DNA from: a virus
Length of the DNA: 28,161 bases
Strand: one strand, 5' to 3'
Virus record (IMG/VR): IMGVR_UViG_3300009412_000025
Location: 1-28,161 of that record
Within the stretch, counting starts at the first letter, position 1. The number at the start of each line of letters is the position of its first letter. Below, piece after piece: positions 1 to 9,632 of this stretch. A program made the position numbers and the translations under genes. The notes below the pieces were generated by a model. The model had not been told where the DNA came from. It saw nothing but the letters and a program-made list of their open reading frames with translations, and ran no database searches.

Positions 1-1004
1 CTCCTGTAGGTTCGGAAACAGGGGATCCTATTACGGGAGTAAATTACGGAGACTATTTCCTTGATGATCTTTTCGACGCATTTGGCGGAGGTGCTTTACC
101 AGAAGCAACATATGATCCAGTAACGGGAGTAGGAACAGGAACAGGAACAGGAACAGGAACAGGAACAGGAACGGGAACAGGAACGGGAACAGGAACGGGA
201 ACAGACGAAGACCCAGAAACTGGACCCTTTGGAGGTCAATTTGGTCCTTGGTTAAGAAATCTTTTCTTAGGATCAGGTGAAGGCGGAGGCGGTATACTGG
301 GCACCCTCCTTGGCGGAGGCGGTGAAGGCGGAGGACTTGGAGGCTTATTCGGTAGCAATCCACTAATGGCTTTTTTGATGGCTAAGTCTTTGATGAAGGA
401 CGAACAAACTCCCTCTAGTCTAGTTCCCATAGGACAACAAGCTTATGGTGCACCTGAGGCTTACAATATGCCCGATTACAGAGTAACGAATTTAGAACCC
501 GCTTTAATGCCGGGAGTAGGTTACGCTAATATGGCTCAACCTCAACAACCAATAGGCATGGAGCAAGGTGGACTAGCTGGACTAATGGAACTTATGATTC
601 CATCGGCTAATGCAGAAATAGTTACAGGCATAGGTGAACTTCCCGGACGCAGTCCTTGGTATAGCATTATTAGTGATCTTGGGTCAAAACGGTACCGTTT
701 AAGGCAACAGATAAAAGAAGAACTAGATCCAATAAGTAAAAAAGAACTGCAAACAGAGATAGATGAGTTGACCAAAAGAATGAAAAAATTTCAAGATTTG
801 GAAAATAAATACTTCAGCGAGAATCCAGCAAGGGCAATAGAGCGTTTTCAAACTGGAGGTCTAACTTCTCTAGAGGGTCCCGGAGACATTACTTTAGCCA
901 AATTGGAACCCGGTGAATTTGTGATCAGAAGGGAAGCAGTGGATAAAGTAGGTCTTCCAGCACTAGAAAGAATTAATAATATGGGAAGAGGTAGAAGTGG
1001 CTAG
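1..1004 (+). CDS. Putative virion structural protein, 5' end cut by window edge
   Basis: The reading frame is open from the left edge (first whole codon at base 3), so the ATG at 366 is internal and the true start lies outside the window. About 333 residues are visible. They begin with an acidic, Gly-rich part, then (Gly-Thr)12 at bases 132-203, then Gly-rich loops (GEGGGG type), a charged helical stretch (bases about 700-830), and a C-terminal region reading FQTGGLTSLEGPG...LEPGEFVIRREAVDK. I recall that last motif from virion-associated proteins of marine phages, but no function is known to me. The stop (TAG, 1002-1004) overlaps the GTG start of the next gene by 8 bases, which indicates translational coupling in a rightward virion operon. 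I am confident it is coding; the role is inferred from context. Confidence 0.8.
   Translation, partial: PVGSETGDPITGVNYGDYFLDDLFDAFGGGALPEATYDPVTGVGTGTGTGTGTGTGTGTGTGTGTGTDEDPETGPFGGQFGPWLRNLFLGSGEGGGGILGTLLGGGGEGGGLGGLFGSNPLMAFLMAKSLMKDEQTPSSLVPIGQQAYGAPEAYNMPDYRVTNLEPALMPGVGYANMAQPQQPIGMEQGGLAGLMELMIPSANAEIVTGIGELPGRSPWYSIISDLGSKRYRLRQQIKEELDPISKKELQTEIDELTKRMKKFQDLENKYFSENPARAIERFQTGGLTSLEGPGDITLAKLEPGEFVIRREAVDKVGLPALERINNMGRGRSG
132..203 (+). repeat. (GGAACR)12 hexanucleotide tandem repeat coding Gly-Thr
   Basis: Twelve consecutive six-base units, GGAACA or GGAACG, are present. The first six are all GGAACA, and the last six alternate GGAACG/GGAACA, which suggests a twelve-base secondary unit. 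Each unit adds one Gly-Thr dipeptide, so slippage changes linker length without breaking the frame. Confidence 0.95.
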
Positions 1005-2181
1005 TTACGCAGATCCGAAAACAATAGCCCAATACGAAGAGCCGTATGCAGGAGCAATGCGTCGTGGATTCTTGGAATCCGCCCATGGGCTCGCACAACA
1101 GCCTATACCCGTTCCTGTTCAAAAATTTGCAGGATTAGATCCTTATGAAATGAGAGCTCGTGAAATGGCCAGTGGTCTTGGAGGGTTTACTCCCTATTTA
1201 CAGCAAGGCGCACAAATGGCACAGCAAGGGTTTGGTTCCATGCAACAAGGAAGAGAAGCCCTTGGCGGTGCTCAAGGAATGTATGGACAAGGAGCTGGAA
1301 TGGTTGGACGAGGAGCCGATGTTCTGGGTCAAGCTCAAGGAATGTATGGACAAGGAACAGGACTCGTAGGACAAGGTACTGGTATGTATGGACAAGCAGC
1401 GGGCATGACAGGTCAAGCTGCACAGATGTATCGTCCCGGTGCTGCACAACAGTTTTACAATCCCTATGAACAAGATGTAGTACAGCAAACGCTACGAGAT
1501 TTAGAAAGGTCAAACCTTCAACAAGGACAAGCAGACAGAGCACGGGCAGTTTCTTCAGGTGCTTTTGGTGGTTCGCGTGGAAGATTAATGGAACAGGAAC
1601 GCGAAAGAGCTTTTGGTCGTGGTGCAGCCGAAGCGGTTGGTGGTCTACGACAAGCAGGATATGCCGGTGCACAGCAACAAGCACAACAAGCAGGACAAGG
1701 ACTTGGAGTTCTTGGTGGACAACTTGGACAATTCGGACAAGGACTTGGACAGCTCGGCGGACAACTAGGACAATTCGGTCAAGGACTAACAAGCACTGGT
1801 GGACAGTATGGACAACTAGGCGGTCAACTTGGACAATTCGGTCAAGGGCTTGGAGCAATTGGTGGACAATATGGAAACCTTGGTCAGGCAATGGGTCAAG
1901 CTGGAACAGGCTTTGGACAACTTGGCATGACTGGACAACAAGGATTAATGAATCAAATTGGTGCTTTTGATAAGTTTGGACAAACTGGAAGAGGAATACA
2001 GAATCAAATGTTCGGTGCACAATATGGCGCTGCTCAACAAATGGCACAAGAACCTTGGAAACGAATGCAAGCGTATCAAGGTATGTTGGGAATGTTGCCT
2101 CCAACAATATCTCAAACAACTTATGGAGCTCAGAAACAGCCCGGTGCATGGGACTGGTTATACCAGTCGGGTATGATCTAA
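997..2181 (+). CDS. Gly/Gln heptad-repeat virion-type protein (394 aa)
   Basis: The start is GTG at 997, inside the end of the previous gene, with a GGAAGAGG ribosome binding sequence just upstream. The N terminus (1-90) is ordinary. Residues 94-149 form an array of seven-residue units of GMYGQGA type. Residues 150-230 are a charged helical core containing FYNPYEQDVVQQTL and SSGAFGGSRGRLMEQERER. Residues 233-309 are a second heptad array (GQGLGQL / GGQLGQF) with hydrophobics at positions 4 and 7. I recall this core with flanking Gly repeats from structural-module proteins of marine podoviruses. An extended, repeat-built virion part is an inference. The stop TAA overlaps the next ATG (TAATG). 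Confidence 0.85.
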   Translation: MASYADPKTIAQYEEPYAGAMRRGFLESAHGLAQQPIPVPVQKFAGLDPYEMRAREMASGLGGFTPYLQQGAQMAQQGFGSMQQGREALGGAQGMYGQGAGMVGRGADVLGQAQGMYGQGTGLVGQGTGMYGQAAGMTGQAAQMYRPGAAQQFYNPYEQDVVQQTLRDLERSNLQQGQADRARAVSSGAFGGSRGRLMEQERERAFGRGAAEAVGGLRQAGYAGAQQQAQQAGQGLGVLGGQLGQFGQGLGQLGGQLGQFGQGLTSTGGQYGQLGGQLGQFGQGLGAIGGQYGNLGQAMGQAGTGFGQLGMTGQQGLMNQIGAFDKFGQTGRGIQNQMFGAQYGAAQQMAQEPWKRMQAYQGMLGMLPPTISQTTYGAQKQPGAWDWLYQSGMI

Positions 2182-3758
2182 TGAACTGGAAAGGCAGACA
2201 AATGTTCTCTCCCATCAATATGACAAAAGGTGGAGGCGTTCCTTATCCCAGTTACGAAGGAGGGGGAATAATAGGTGCAACCCCTAGAGAACGCAAAAGA
2301 ATGTTTACCATTTGGGACAAAATGACTCAAGGACAAAAAGAAAAAGTCATGGACGGTAAGCGTTATCAAACGGGCGGCGAAATCATGCCAACACAACTAT
2401 TTGAAGAAGGCGATCAGGACATTAACATGGCCCTGAATAACATGGTGGGCACAACCAGTCCTTCTATAGGGCAACTTTCAGAAGAAATTTCCTTTGAAAG
2501 AGAGACCATGGGCGAAGAACCAAGGACCATGGACATAAAGGAAAAGTATAAAAATATTCTAAGACAATATGCTTCCCAGTTATCTGAAACAGAAGAGGAA
2601 ATTGGAAGGCTTTGGGAACAGGTAAAAAAAGTGGAAGTAGCTTATGCCAATGAACTAAAAGAAGCGGGACAAGAAATTACCGCCGAAAACCAATTGATAA
2701 CTGAAGAATTTCTTCAAGAACTAGAAACATTGTTTTCTAGTGCGATTCCAGCCATGCAAGCGGGATCAGTGGTTAAAGACTCAGAATCTGCTATGTTGGA
2801 GCGTTTAGAAGCTCTAAAAGAAATAAAAGATCTAGGTATACAGTTACCACTAGATAGATGGATGGAAATACGTAAAGACCCCACTGCAAAACAAAAAGTT
2901 ATAAATATTTTTAGTCTGATGACAGCACAACAACAGCAAGGGACTCAAGCCCAAACTGATTTAATGAATCGAATTAGTGATATTGTCGGGGAACGACAAG
3001 GCTTGGCTAAAACAATTTCTGGCGCTACCACAACACAGGCGCAGCAGATAAAAGACATTTTTGAAAAACGACGGGATCCAGCACATCTTAGAGACATAGG
3101 AGCTGCTGCTGGTGCACAAGCTGTCACAAAAGGAGGAGGGTTTGGCAGTTTTCTTGCTCAAAATGCTGCCGCTAGAGGAGCAATAGCTGCAACCAAAGAA
3201 GGTACATACGCAGATCAATTAAAATACCTTACTCAGGATCCAGAGGCAGCAGAAGCTATGTTAAAAGATGCAATACTTAAAGATGAACTTGCCGCCCTTA
3301 ATCGTACAATGACTGGAGCAGGAGGCGTTACAAAAATGCCCGCAGCTGTGATGACAGATTTGTATGAGACACTGGCTCCCACAGATGTTACTCAAACAGA
3401 TGTTGATGAAGCATGGGAGGATTTTCAAAGAGGACAAAAAATTGGCACTGAACGAACAAACACATTTAATGACTTAGGTAACTTTATAAATACATTTGCA
3501 GCAGTGCCTTCTGTGTTTATAGGGCCTCATGGTTTAGGAGGAACTATAGAGATGGCGGGGAACACAATAGATTTTGCTAGTTACTTCAAAACAAAACTGC
3601 CTAGTTATAGAGATAAATGGTCTAAGATTAAATCTTCGCAAAACACACCAGATGTGGAAACAGGTCTTGTAAAGAAATCAAATAGAACGGTTATGCCTAT
3701 GGAATATGCATGGATCTTGGCTAAAAAAGAATGGCAAACACTAAAAGCATCTACGTAA
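2181..3758 (+). CDS. Putative virion-associated protein (525 aa)
   Basis: The chosen ATG at 2181 overlaps the upstream stop by one base (TAATG). Codons upstream in this frame are only the out-of-frame shadow of the heptad-repeat gene. An alternative ATG at 2202 has a better ribosome binding sequence (GGAAAGG, 7 bases away). The N terminus is rich in GG motifs (KGGG, EGGG, RYQTGGEIMPTQLFEEGDQD), echoing the FQTGG motif of the first gene. The middle, roughly bases 2540-2960, is a long charged helical, coiled-coil-like region (KYKNILRQYASQLSETEEE and on). No catalytic motif is seen and the protein is soluble. I do not recognise a specific function. Position between virion-type genes makes a structural or ejected internal protein most likely. 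Confidence 0.75.
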   Translation: MNWKGRQMFSPINMTKGGGVPYPSYEGGGIIGATPRERKRMFTIWDKMTQGQKEKVMDGKRYQTGGEIMPTQLFEEGDQDINMALNNMVGTTSPSIGQLSEEISFERETMGEEPRTMDIKEKYKNILRQYASQLSETEEEIGRLWEQVKKVEVAYANELKEAGQEITAENQLITEEFLQELETLFSSAIPAMQAGSVVKDSESAMLERLEALKEIKDLGIQLPLDRWMEIRKDPTAKQKVINIFSLMTAQQQQGTQAQTDLMNRISDIVGERQGLAKTISGATTTQAQQIKDIFEKRRDPAHLRDIGAAAGAQAVTKGGGFGSFLAQNAAARGAIAATKEGTYADQLKYLTQDPEAAEAMLKDAILKDELAALNRTMTGAGGVTKMPAAVMTDLYETLAPTDVTQTDVDEAWEDFQRGQKIGTERTNTFNDLGNFINTFAAVPSVFIGPHGLGGTIEMAGNTIDFASYFKTKLPSYRDKWSKIKSSQNTPDVETGLVKKSNRTVMPMEYAWILAKKEWQTLKAST

Positions 3759-3770
3759 CAATAATGTACC

Positions 3771-6700
3771 ATGGCTACACAAACAGCAGAAGAGCTTGAA
3801 CAAGAATTTCTCGAATTATTAAAAGCACAAACAACAGCAGCACAACCTTTTGTAGCTACAGAAGGCGAGGTTGATCAAACGTATCCAGATGCTGATGAAC
3901 TAAGACGGCAATATCAAGCAACAATAGATTACCAGTCGCAATCCATTAATACTCCCGAAGACGAAGAAGACTTTTTAAAGTTTTTAGAAACGCTTGGTCG
4001 TTCTGTGGACTCAATGCAACAAATGGGATATTCCTTTGCTGGAGTTATTGGAGAAGCAACCGAGTGGGACAGATTAAAGGAATGGTCACGAGCAGGAGTA
4101 GAACAACAAAAGCAAGACATGGCAGAATATGCCAAAAAAGGTGAGACCATACAAGCTACCGACTTGTTAAAAAAATTCAATACAGAAGACGAAGACCTAA
4201 AAATAGGAGATGTAGGTATTTGGTTAAGACAAACCGCTGGAGATGTTGTACCTCCTTTGGTTGTTTCTGCCTCGTCTATGTGGGCTGGTGCTGCTATAGG
4301 CGGTGCTATTGCGGCACCTATTCCTATACCGGGAGCCAGAGCGGTTGGTGTTGGTGTTGGTATGGCTGCTGGAATGCTTCTTCCTTCGTATGTTCTAGGC
4401 GTAGGAGAAATAGACGTAACTATGAAAGAAAGAGCAGGAGAGGATTTTGAAGCTCCAGCACAAGCACTTATAGGCGGAATTCCAATAGCACTATTGGACG
4501 CTGCTTCTTTAGCTCTTCAACTTAAACCAATTATATCCCCTGCCGTTAAAAAATTTGGTGCCAAAGCTGTAGTAGATCAGTTGGTAAAACAAGGAGTGAA
4601 AAAGAATGTTGCAAAAGTGGCAACAGTCAGTGCGATTAAAAACATGCCTGTTGAAGGTGTAACTGAAGCCTCTCAAGAATATATAGCTGATTTAATAGCA
4701 GAAGTGGCAACAGGAATTGCTTCAACTGACCAAGAAAAAATCGACATGATGATAAACGCTGGCTCTAAAGGAGCTGTCGGAGGAATCCTTGGAGGAGGAA
4801 CATTTGAAACCATAGCCGCCGTGCAACACAACAAGATGGCCGCAGAACAAGAAGAAATAGAAGGTTGGAGAGACGCGAGGGAAGAAGAAGTAGAAAGAGG
4901 AGTAGAAGAGTGGAAAGCAGCGCAACCAGAGCAAGGACTAGATAACCTAGATGCCAATCAATTACGTAATTTTTGGGAAGGAGAAACAAAAGAAAAACTT
5001 ATTGCTCCACCCGGATCCACCAGAGAAGAGGTATTAAACGAAATTCTTTCACTAAAACGCGAAGAGCTCTGGGGAAATGTTCTTGCCAAGGAAGTCAGTA
5101 AGGACACTTTAGCTGATGTAACCAGAGAAGAACTCATCAGAAAATATCTTTCTGAATTTGACGAAATGACCTCTAACGAAGTTGCATCGATCATTGATGA
5201 AGAATTCATGGTCGAGTCCTTTTTTGATGATATTAGTTATGCCAATCCTACTCAGCAATTAGTTATCAAACTAGGAACAACCCTTGGAATAAATACTCCA
5301 GATACTTTAAATATTTGGTTGGATAAGCATGGCATAGATCGTATGAGTGAGCAAGACATAAGTGGAGCAACTGCTTCTGGTTTTCTACACCCAGAAATTG
5401 AAAAAATTAAAAAAGCTATGGCTGAAGACATGGCCGATAGGATAATGGAACAAAAAGGAGATACAGCTGTAAGTAAACTAGGTTTGTTTCAGTTTAATCA
5501 ATGGGTAAATGATCTTATGGAAAAATACACTCTTGCAGAGCTAAGATCCATTGCTAAATTAGCAGACATGTACGGTTCTACTAATAAAGAACAAAAAATG
5601 ACTAAGTTTGAGCTGGCTACTCATATTGCAGAAGAAAAAGCACAAATAGAACTACAACGACAAAAACTCGGTCCTTATTTAGACGCTAAAAGTAAACAAA
5701 CCTTTCTTATAAACCTACAAACAGATGAAATGGGAACCATAACCAAAGAAAAAGTAGCAGATGGTTCTAATATGATGGGTACAGGAGCGCCTACAGATAT
5801 GAAACTTAATGATTTGATTGGTGTTCAAGGAAACGCTCACGAAGTTTCTGTTGATGTAATTGATCCTAATGTACCAAGGGGGTCTCCCGGAAGACGGTTA
5901 GATACAATTGTTTTTAAAAGATATGGACCTGCGGAATTTGAAAGAATAAAAGGAAGAGAAATAGTAGACAAGGAACAAACAGAATACAGTAGGGATCTCC
6001 CTCAAAGAAGCCGAGAAGAGTTTGCACAAACTGCTTTTGATATATACAACGAAACAGAAGCGGTGCAAGAAGGCATTATGCCTAGACGAGAAATGTCTCA
6101 GGAAGAAAAGGATTTCATCCAACAAAAGAGAAGGCGTGGAGGAGAGCTCTCGACTCAACATCCTTTATATCAAGGCATGACTCTTGATGAGTTTATGAAC
6201 ACAAAAGCCGAGAATGAATATGAGCTTGTCACTGCGCGTATTACTAAAGGGCAATTAATGCATGAACAATTTACTAATAAGTTCCTTTCTTTTTTGTCCA
6301 CCCGCTTTAGACCTTTTGGTCCAATGGGATTAGTCGGGGGATTAGCACGTAGACAAATGATTGCCAACACAAGAGTCATAGATAATTTAGCGAAAGATTT
6401 AGGAGTAGCAATAGGAAAAGCCATGGTTTATGCACATCAACAAGGAGACATTTCTGGCTTGGAAGACGGCAATAGATTATTAATGGCTTATCTTAAAAAA
6501 ACAGGATCCTATAGAAAAGTAACTGCTAGAGAAAAAGAACTCTGGAAGAATGAGATTGAAAGAATGGAGATGGAACTAGGTAGCTTGTATGTTGGAACCA
6601 CTGATTATGAAAACTTACGAAGCGACATTGAAACCCAAAAATTTATGCTGGAAGGAGGCGAAACAAGACAAAGAAGAAGAATCGCATTGGAACAACTTCC

Positions 6701-9632
6701 AGAAAGTCTGCATGAAATTGCTCTGCGTTCAAGAAAAACCGTGGATTCTCTTTCAGAGCGTATATTAAAAGAAATACCAGAAGAGCTTTTACCCACTGAA
6801 CAAAGACCAATAGTGCAAGAAAATCTTGGAAGATACCTTACTTCTTCTTTCCGTATTTTTGAGCCTTCTTTAGGATGGAACCCTAGAATCTCTAGTGCAT
6901 GGAATCCAGAACATCAAAAACTTATTGATAATGCTATTGTGTCTTTAGATGCAATAAATGAAAACAATCTTGCATGGAGAACGAACAAAAAAGAAGTTAA
7001 TGAAAAAGGGATAGTTCAAAATTATGGGGATGCTATAAATGAAATAGATGCCATATTAAAAATGGAGAAATTTTCTTCTGCCTCTGATGTTGCTCGTTTG
7101 CCCGGTATTCTTAAAGCAGTAAGTGCTGATCAAGCCATAGGACTTCCTAGTAAAACAGGTTTATTAAGAGAAAGATATGAAATCCCTTATGCTATTAAAA
7201 AACTCATGGGCGAGGAAACCGATCCCGCACTGGCTATAGCAACTTCTGTTTCTCGAATAGGAAAGCTTCTTGAAATGGCAAAATTTTACCAAGAAATGAA
7301 ACAAATAAATGAAATGCCGGGAGAAATGCATTTCTCCCCTGTTTCTTATGGAAACTACAGCGTTCCAATAAGTGCTCTTGGAGACTGGAATCCATTACAA
7401 GGATATTACACAACTCCTGAATTTGCTAACGAGCTGGAAATAGCTGGAGGACGCGACTCTTTTTTTGATACAGATACTATAGCATGGTATAGAACATGGA
7501 TTTTAGCTCCAAAAGCAGCAGTGCAGTTTGGAAAAATAGTTCTAAGTCCTGCTACCCAAATGAGAAACTTTATGGGTGGTGCAATTATGTTTTTAGGAAA
7601 CGGACATTGGCGACTGGGTTCTTTTCCCATAGCCATGGATGCAGTAGCCAAAGAGTTGTTTGGAACAGGAATTATAAGAGATTGGGTTCTTGAACCCGGA
7701 CAAGAAGGTAAATACTACAATAAAGGAGTTCTTACCGACAAAGGAGCAAGAGCAGAAAGAATGTATAGAGCCATGCAAAGATTAATGATAGTAAACACAA
7801 ACGTAAGAATGAACGATATATTAGGGATTTTTGGTCGTGCAGCAAGCGGTGAATATAATTCTTATAATCAATTTGTAGACGCTCTTTATGTAATAAAGAA
7901 CTCAAAAGGTGGAAAAATAGGTAGTGCTCCGTTTGAAAAAATACTTACAACGGCTAAAGAATTTTATGCAGCAGCAGATGACTTTTGGAAAATAGCTGCT
8001 TTTGCGGCAGAACGCATAAAGCTCAAAGAGGGTTTAAGAAAAGCAGAAAGTTTTTCTGATGGTCCGTTATCTGAACAAGCGAAAATGGATATTCTAATGG
8101 AGTATGCTGAAACATTGACTACGAAAACATACGGCACAGTACATAATCAAAACATGAAAACTGCGTTTAGAAATGTAACAGATCTCGAAACTTTGATGGA
8201 TGAAATTGCAGCTTATCATGTAAGAATGGGAATACCCAACTACGACTATGTGGGTAGGTTTGCGAGAACATGGAGACAAATAGCTGTGGTTGGAAACTTT
8301 ATTGCCTTCCCAACAGAAATGGCTAGGGTGTCCTTTAACATTCCACAGATAGCAATGAAACAAGCCACTTTTAAAGTTTCTCCTAAGACCATGGAAAAAT
8401 ATGGTCTAAGAAAAGAAACTATTTTATACAGATACTCCAACGGACAAATAGGCTCTCAGGAAAGAAACTTAAAACCTTTTACTTTTTCCAGTCTTGAAAA
8501 AGGAATAGGTTTTAGCCTAGCTGCAGGAGGACTAGGTTCTATAGCAGTAGCAACTGGAAAAGCTATATTTGATGTTGATGATGATGAACTTGATGCAGCT
8601 AGATTAATTAGTGCTGAATGGGCTCAAAATGATTTATTAATACCTATAGGTTCTGTGCGTTCCCAAGAAGATGGAGGAGGGTTTCCAGCTCTTAATGGTA
8701 ATTATATTCTTCCTTGGAGCGAAATATCAAAACTATGGCCTATTATTGAAAAAAATATTAGAGAAGCAGACAGACTAGGAAACGATGATTGGACAGTAGG
8801 AACCATGGAAGGAATTGTAGAATGGGTAGCAGAGTACACAGATCAATATTTAGGACAAGCAATTTCTGTTAAAACACAACGCGCTCTTAGAAACAATAGA
8901 GATCCTGATAATGGAGATCAAATCTTCAATCCCGATGCTCCTCTTGGAGAAATAGTAAAAGATATATTAAGTTATGCGTGGAAAGATGTGGCTTTTGGTG
9001 CTTATTTCCAAGGGAAAACTTTACGTCGTGCCTTTGCTAAAGGAGAGGAACGGTTTGATAAAAATAATAGAACTGTTGATAAAAAAGAAGCTATTATGAA
9101 AACTTCTGGTTTGAGTCCTGTTCTTTCTGATCCCACTGAAAGTATGCCTTATATCGTTTCTAACACTCTTAATTACAGAAGATTTACGGTTCAGCCTACG
9201 ATGCAGCAAGCAATTGGGGGAGGACCAATGCCTGTAGATGAAATCTTTAAATATTATAAAGACGCACAATCTTTTTGGTTCATAGAACAACAAAGACTTT
9301 ATGAACTTTTACAGGCAGTTAAAACACTAAACATTAATGAAGAAGTGTATACGGAACAAATGAAACGTTTTAAAGGAATGGGCAAGGATTTTGTTGAAAA
9401 TATTGAAGATGGAATATTTACTCCTTGGAAAATGCCTGATTTTTATAAAGAAAAATTTGAAGAAAATACGGAGGAGATGATAGAAAAACAAATAAAAGAC
9501 GGCAGAGATCCAAATTTAATTACTAGATATTGGCCAGAAGAAGATCTTGACTTTTTTTATGACATTTTAAAAGAAAGCGAAATTAGTCTTCTTGGGAATT
9601 CTGAACTTCCGTTTCCTTGGGAAGAAGATTAA
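3771..9632 (+). CDS. Giant internal virion / ejection-type protein (1953 aa)
   Basis: At 1953 residues this is the largest gene in the window. The start ATG at 3771 has no clear ribosome binding sequence, 12 bases after the preceding stop. Residues 158-212 are strongly hydrophobic with a glycine-zipper (GAAIGGA at 173-179) that could insert in a membrane. An E-G-V-T-E-x-x-Q-E motif follows at 295-303. Residues 350-1150 are mostly charged and helical. Near bases 7480-8400 lie SPATQMRNFMGG and FARTWRQIAVVGNF, a pattern I associate with large polyvalent-protein-associated domains of phage giant proteins (LPD38-like, from memory). No lysozyme or transglycosylase motif was found. The size, membrane-active segment and location fit an internal core or ejection protein that travels into the host with the DNA. 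The last 50 bases overlap the convergent exonuclease gene. Confidence 0.75.
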   Translation: MATQTAEELEQEFLELLKAQTTAAQPFVATEGEVDQTYPDADELRRQYQATIDYQSQSINTPEDEEDFLKFLETLGRSVDSMQQMGYSFAGVIGEATEWDRLKEWSRAGVEQQKQDMAEYAKKGETIQATDLLKKFNTEDEDLKIGDVGIWLRQTAGDVVPPLVVSASSMWAGAAIGGAIAAPIPIPGARAVGVGVGMAAGMLLPSYVLGVGEIDVTMKERAGEDFEAPAQALIGGIPIALLDAASLALQLKPIISPAVKKFGAKAVVDQLVKQGVKKNVAKVATVSAIKNMPVEGVTEASQEYIADLIAEVATGIASTDQEKIDMMINAGSKGAVGGILGGGTFETIAAVQHNKMAAEQEEIEGWRDAREEEVERGVEEWKAAQPEQGLDNLDANQLRNFWEGETKEKLIAPPGSTREEVLNEILSLKREELWGNVLAKEVSKDTLADVTREELIRKYLSEFDEMTSNEVASIIDEEFMVESFFDDISYANPTQQLVIKLGTTLGINTPDTLNIWLDKHGIDRMSEQDISGATASGFLHPEIEKIKKAMAEDMADRIMEQKGDTAVSKLGLFQFNQWVNDLMEKYTLAELRSIAKLADMYGSTNKEQKMTKFELATHIAEEKAQIELQRQKLGPYLDAKSKQTFLINLQTDEMGTITKEKVADGSNMMGTGAPTDMKLNDLIGVQGNAHEVSVDVIDPNVPRGSPGRRLDTIVFKRYGPAEFERIKGREIVDKEQTEYSRDLPQRSREEFAQTAFDIYNETEAVQEGIMPRREMSQEEKDFIQQKRRRGGELSTQHPLYQGMTLDEFMNTKAENEYELVTARITKGQLMHEQFTNKFLSFLSTRFRPFGPMGLVGGLARRQMIANTRVIDNLAKDLGVAIGKAMVYAHQQGDISGLEDGNRLLMAYLKKTGSYRKVTAREKELWKNEIERMEMELGSLYVGTTDYENLRSDIETQKFMLEGGETRQRRRIALEQLPESLHEIALRSRKTVDSLSERILKEIPEELLPTEQRPIVQENLGRYLTSSFRIFEPSLGWNPRISSAWNPEHQKLIDNAIVSLDAINENNLAWRTNKKEVNEKGIVQNYGDAINEIDAILKMEKFSSASDVARLPGILKAVSADQAIGLPSKTGLLRERYEIPYAIKKLMGEETDPALAIATSVSRIGKLLEMAKFYQEMKQINEMPGEMHFSPVSYGNYSVPISALGDWNPLQGYYTTPEFANELEIAGGRDSFFDTDTIAWYRTWILAPKAAVQFGKIVLSPATQMRNFMGGAIMFLGNGHWRLGSFPIAMDAVAKELFGTGIIRDWVLEPGQEGKYYNKGVLTDKGARAERMYRAMQRLMIVNTNVRMNDILGIFGRAASGEYNSYNQFVDALYVIKNSKGGKIGSAPFEKILTTAKEFYAAADDFWKIAAFAAERIKLKEGLRKAESFSDGPLSEQAKMDILMEYAETLTTKTYGTVHNQNMKTAFRNVTDLETLMDEIAAYHVRMGIPNYDYVGRFARTWRQIAVVGNFIAFPTEMARVSFNIPQIAMKQATFKVSPKTMEKYGLRKETILYRYSNGQIGSQERNLKPFTFSSLEKGIGFSLAAGGLGSIAVATGKAIFDVDDDELDAARLISAEWAQNDLLIPIGSVRSQEDGGGFPALNGNYILPWSEISKLWPIIEKNIREADRLGNDDWTVGTMEGIVEWVAEYTDQYLGQAISVKTQRALRNNRDPDNGDQIFNPDAPLGEIVKDILSYAWKDVAFGAYFQGKTLRRAFAKGEERFDKNNRTVDKKEAIMKTSGLSPVLSDPTESMPYIVSNTLNYRRFTVQPTMQQAIGGGPMPVDEIFKYYKDAQSFWFIEQQRLYELLQAVKTLNINEEVYTEQMKRFKGMGKDFVENIEDGIFTPWKMPDFYKEKFEENTEEMIEKQIKDGRDPNLITRYWPEEDLDFFYDILKESEISLLGNSELPFPWEED

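Noticed and set aside
366-368. ATG as start of the first gene
   Set aside because: The frame upstream is open to the window edge and clearly coding, including the Gly-Thr repeat.
2055-2180. N-terminal extension of the 525-residue gene
   Set aside because: These 42 codons are the out-of-frame reading of the preceding gene; the TAATG junction gives the natural start.
1187-2218. Long minus-strand frame (343 codons)
   Set aside because: It is the reverse reading of the Gly/Gln repeats, gives low-complexity His/Val/Leu-rich protein and has no ribosome binding site.
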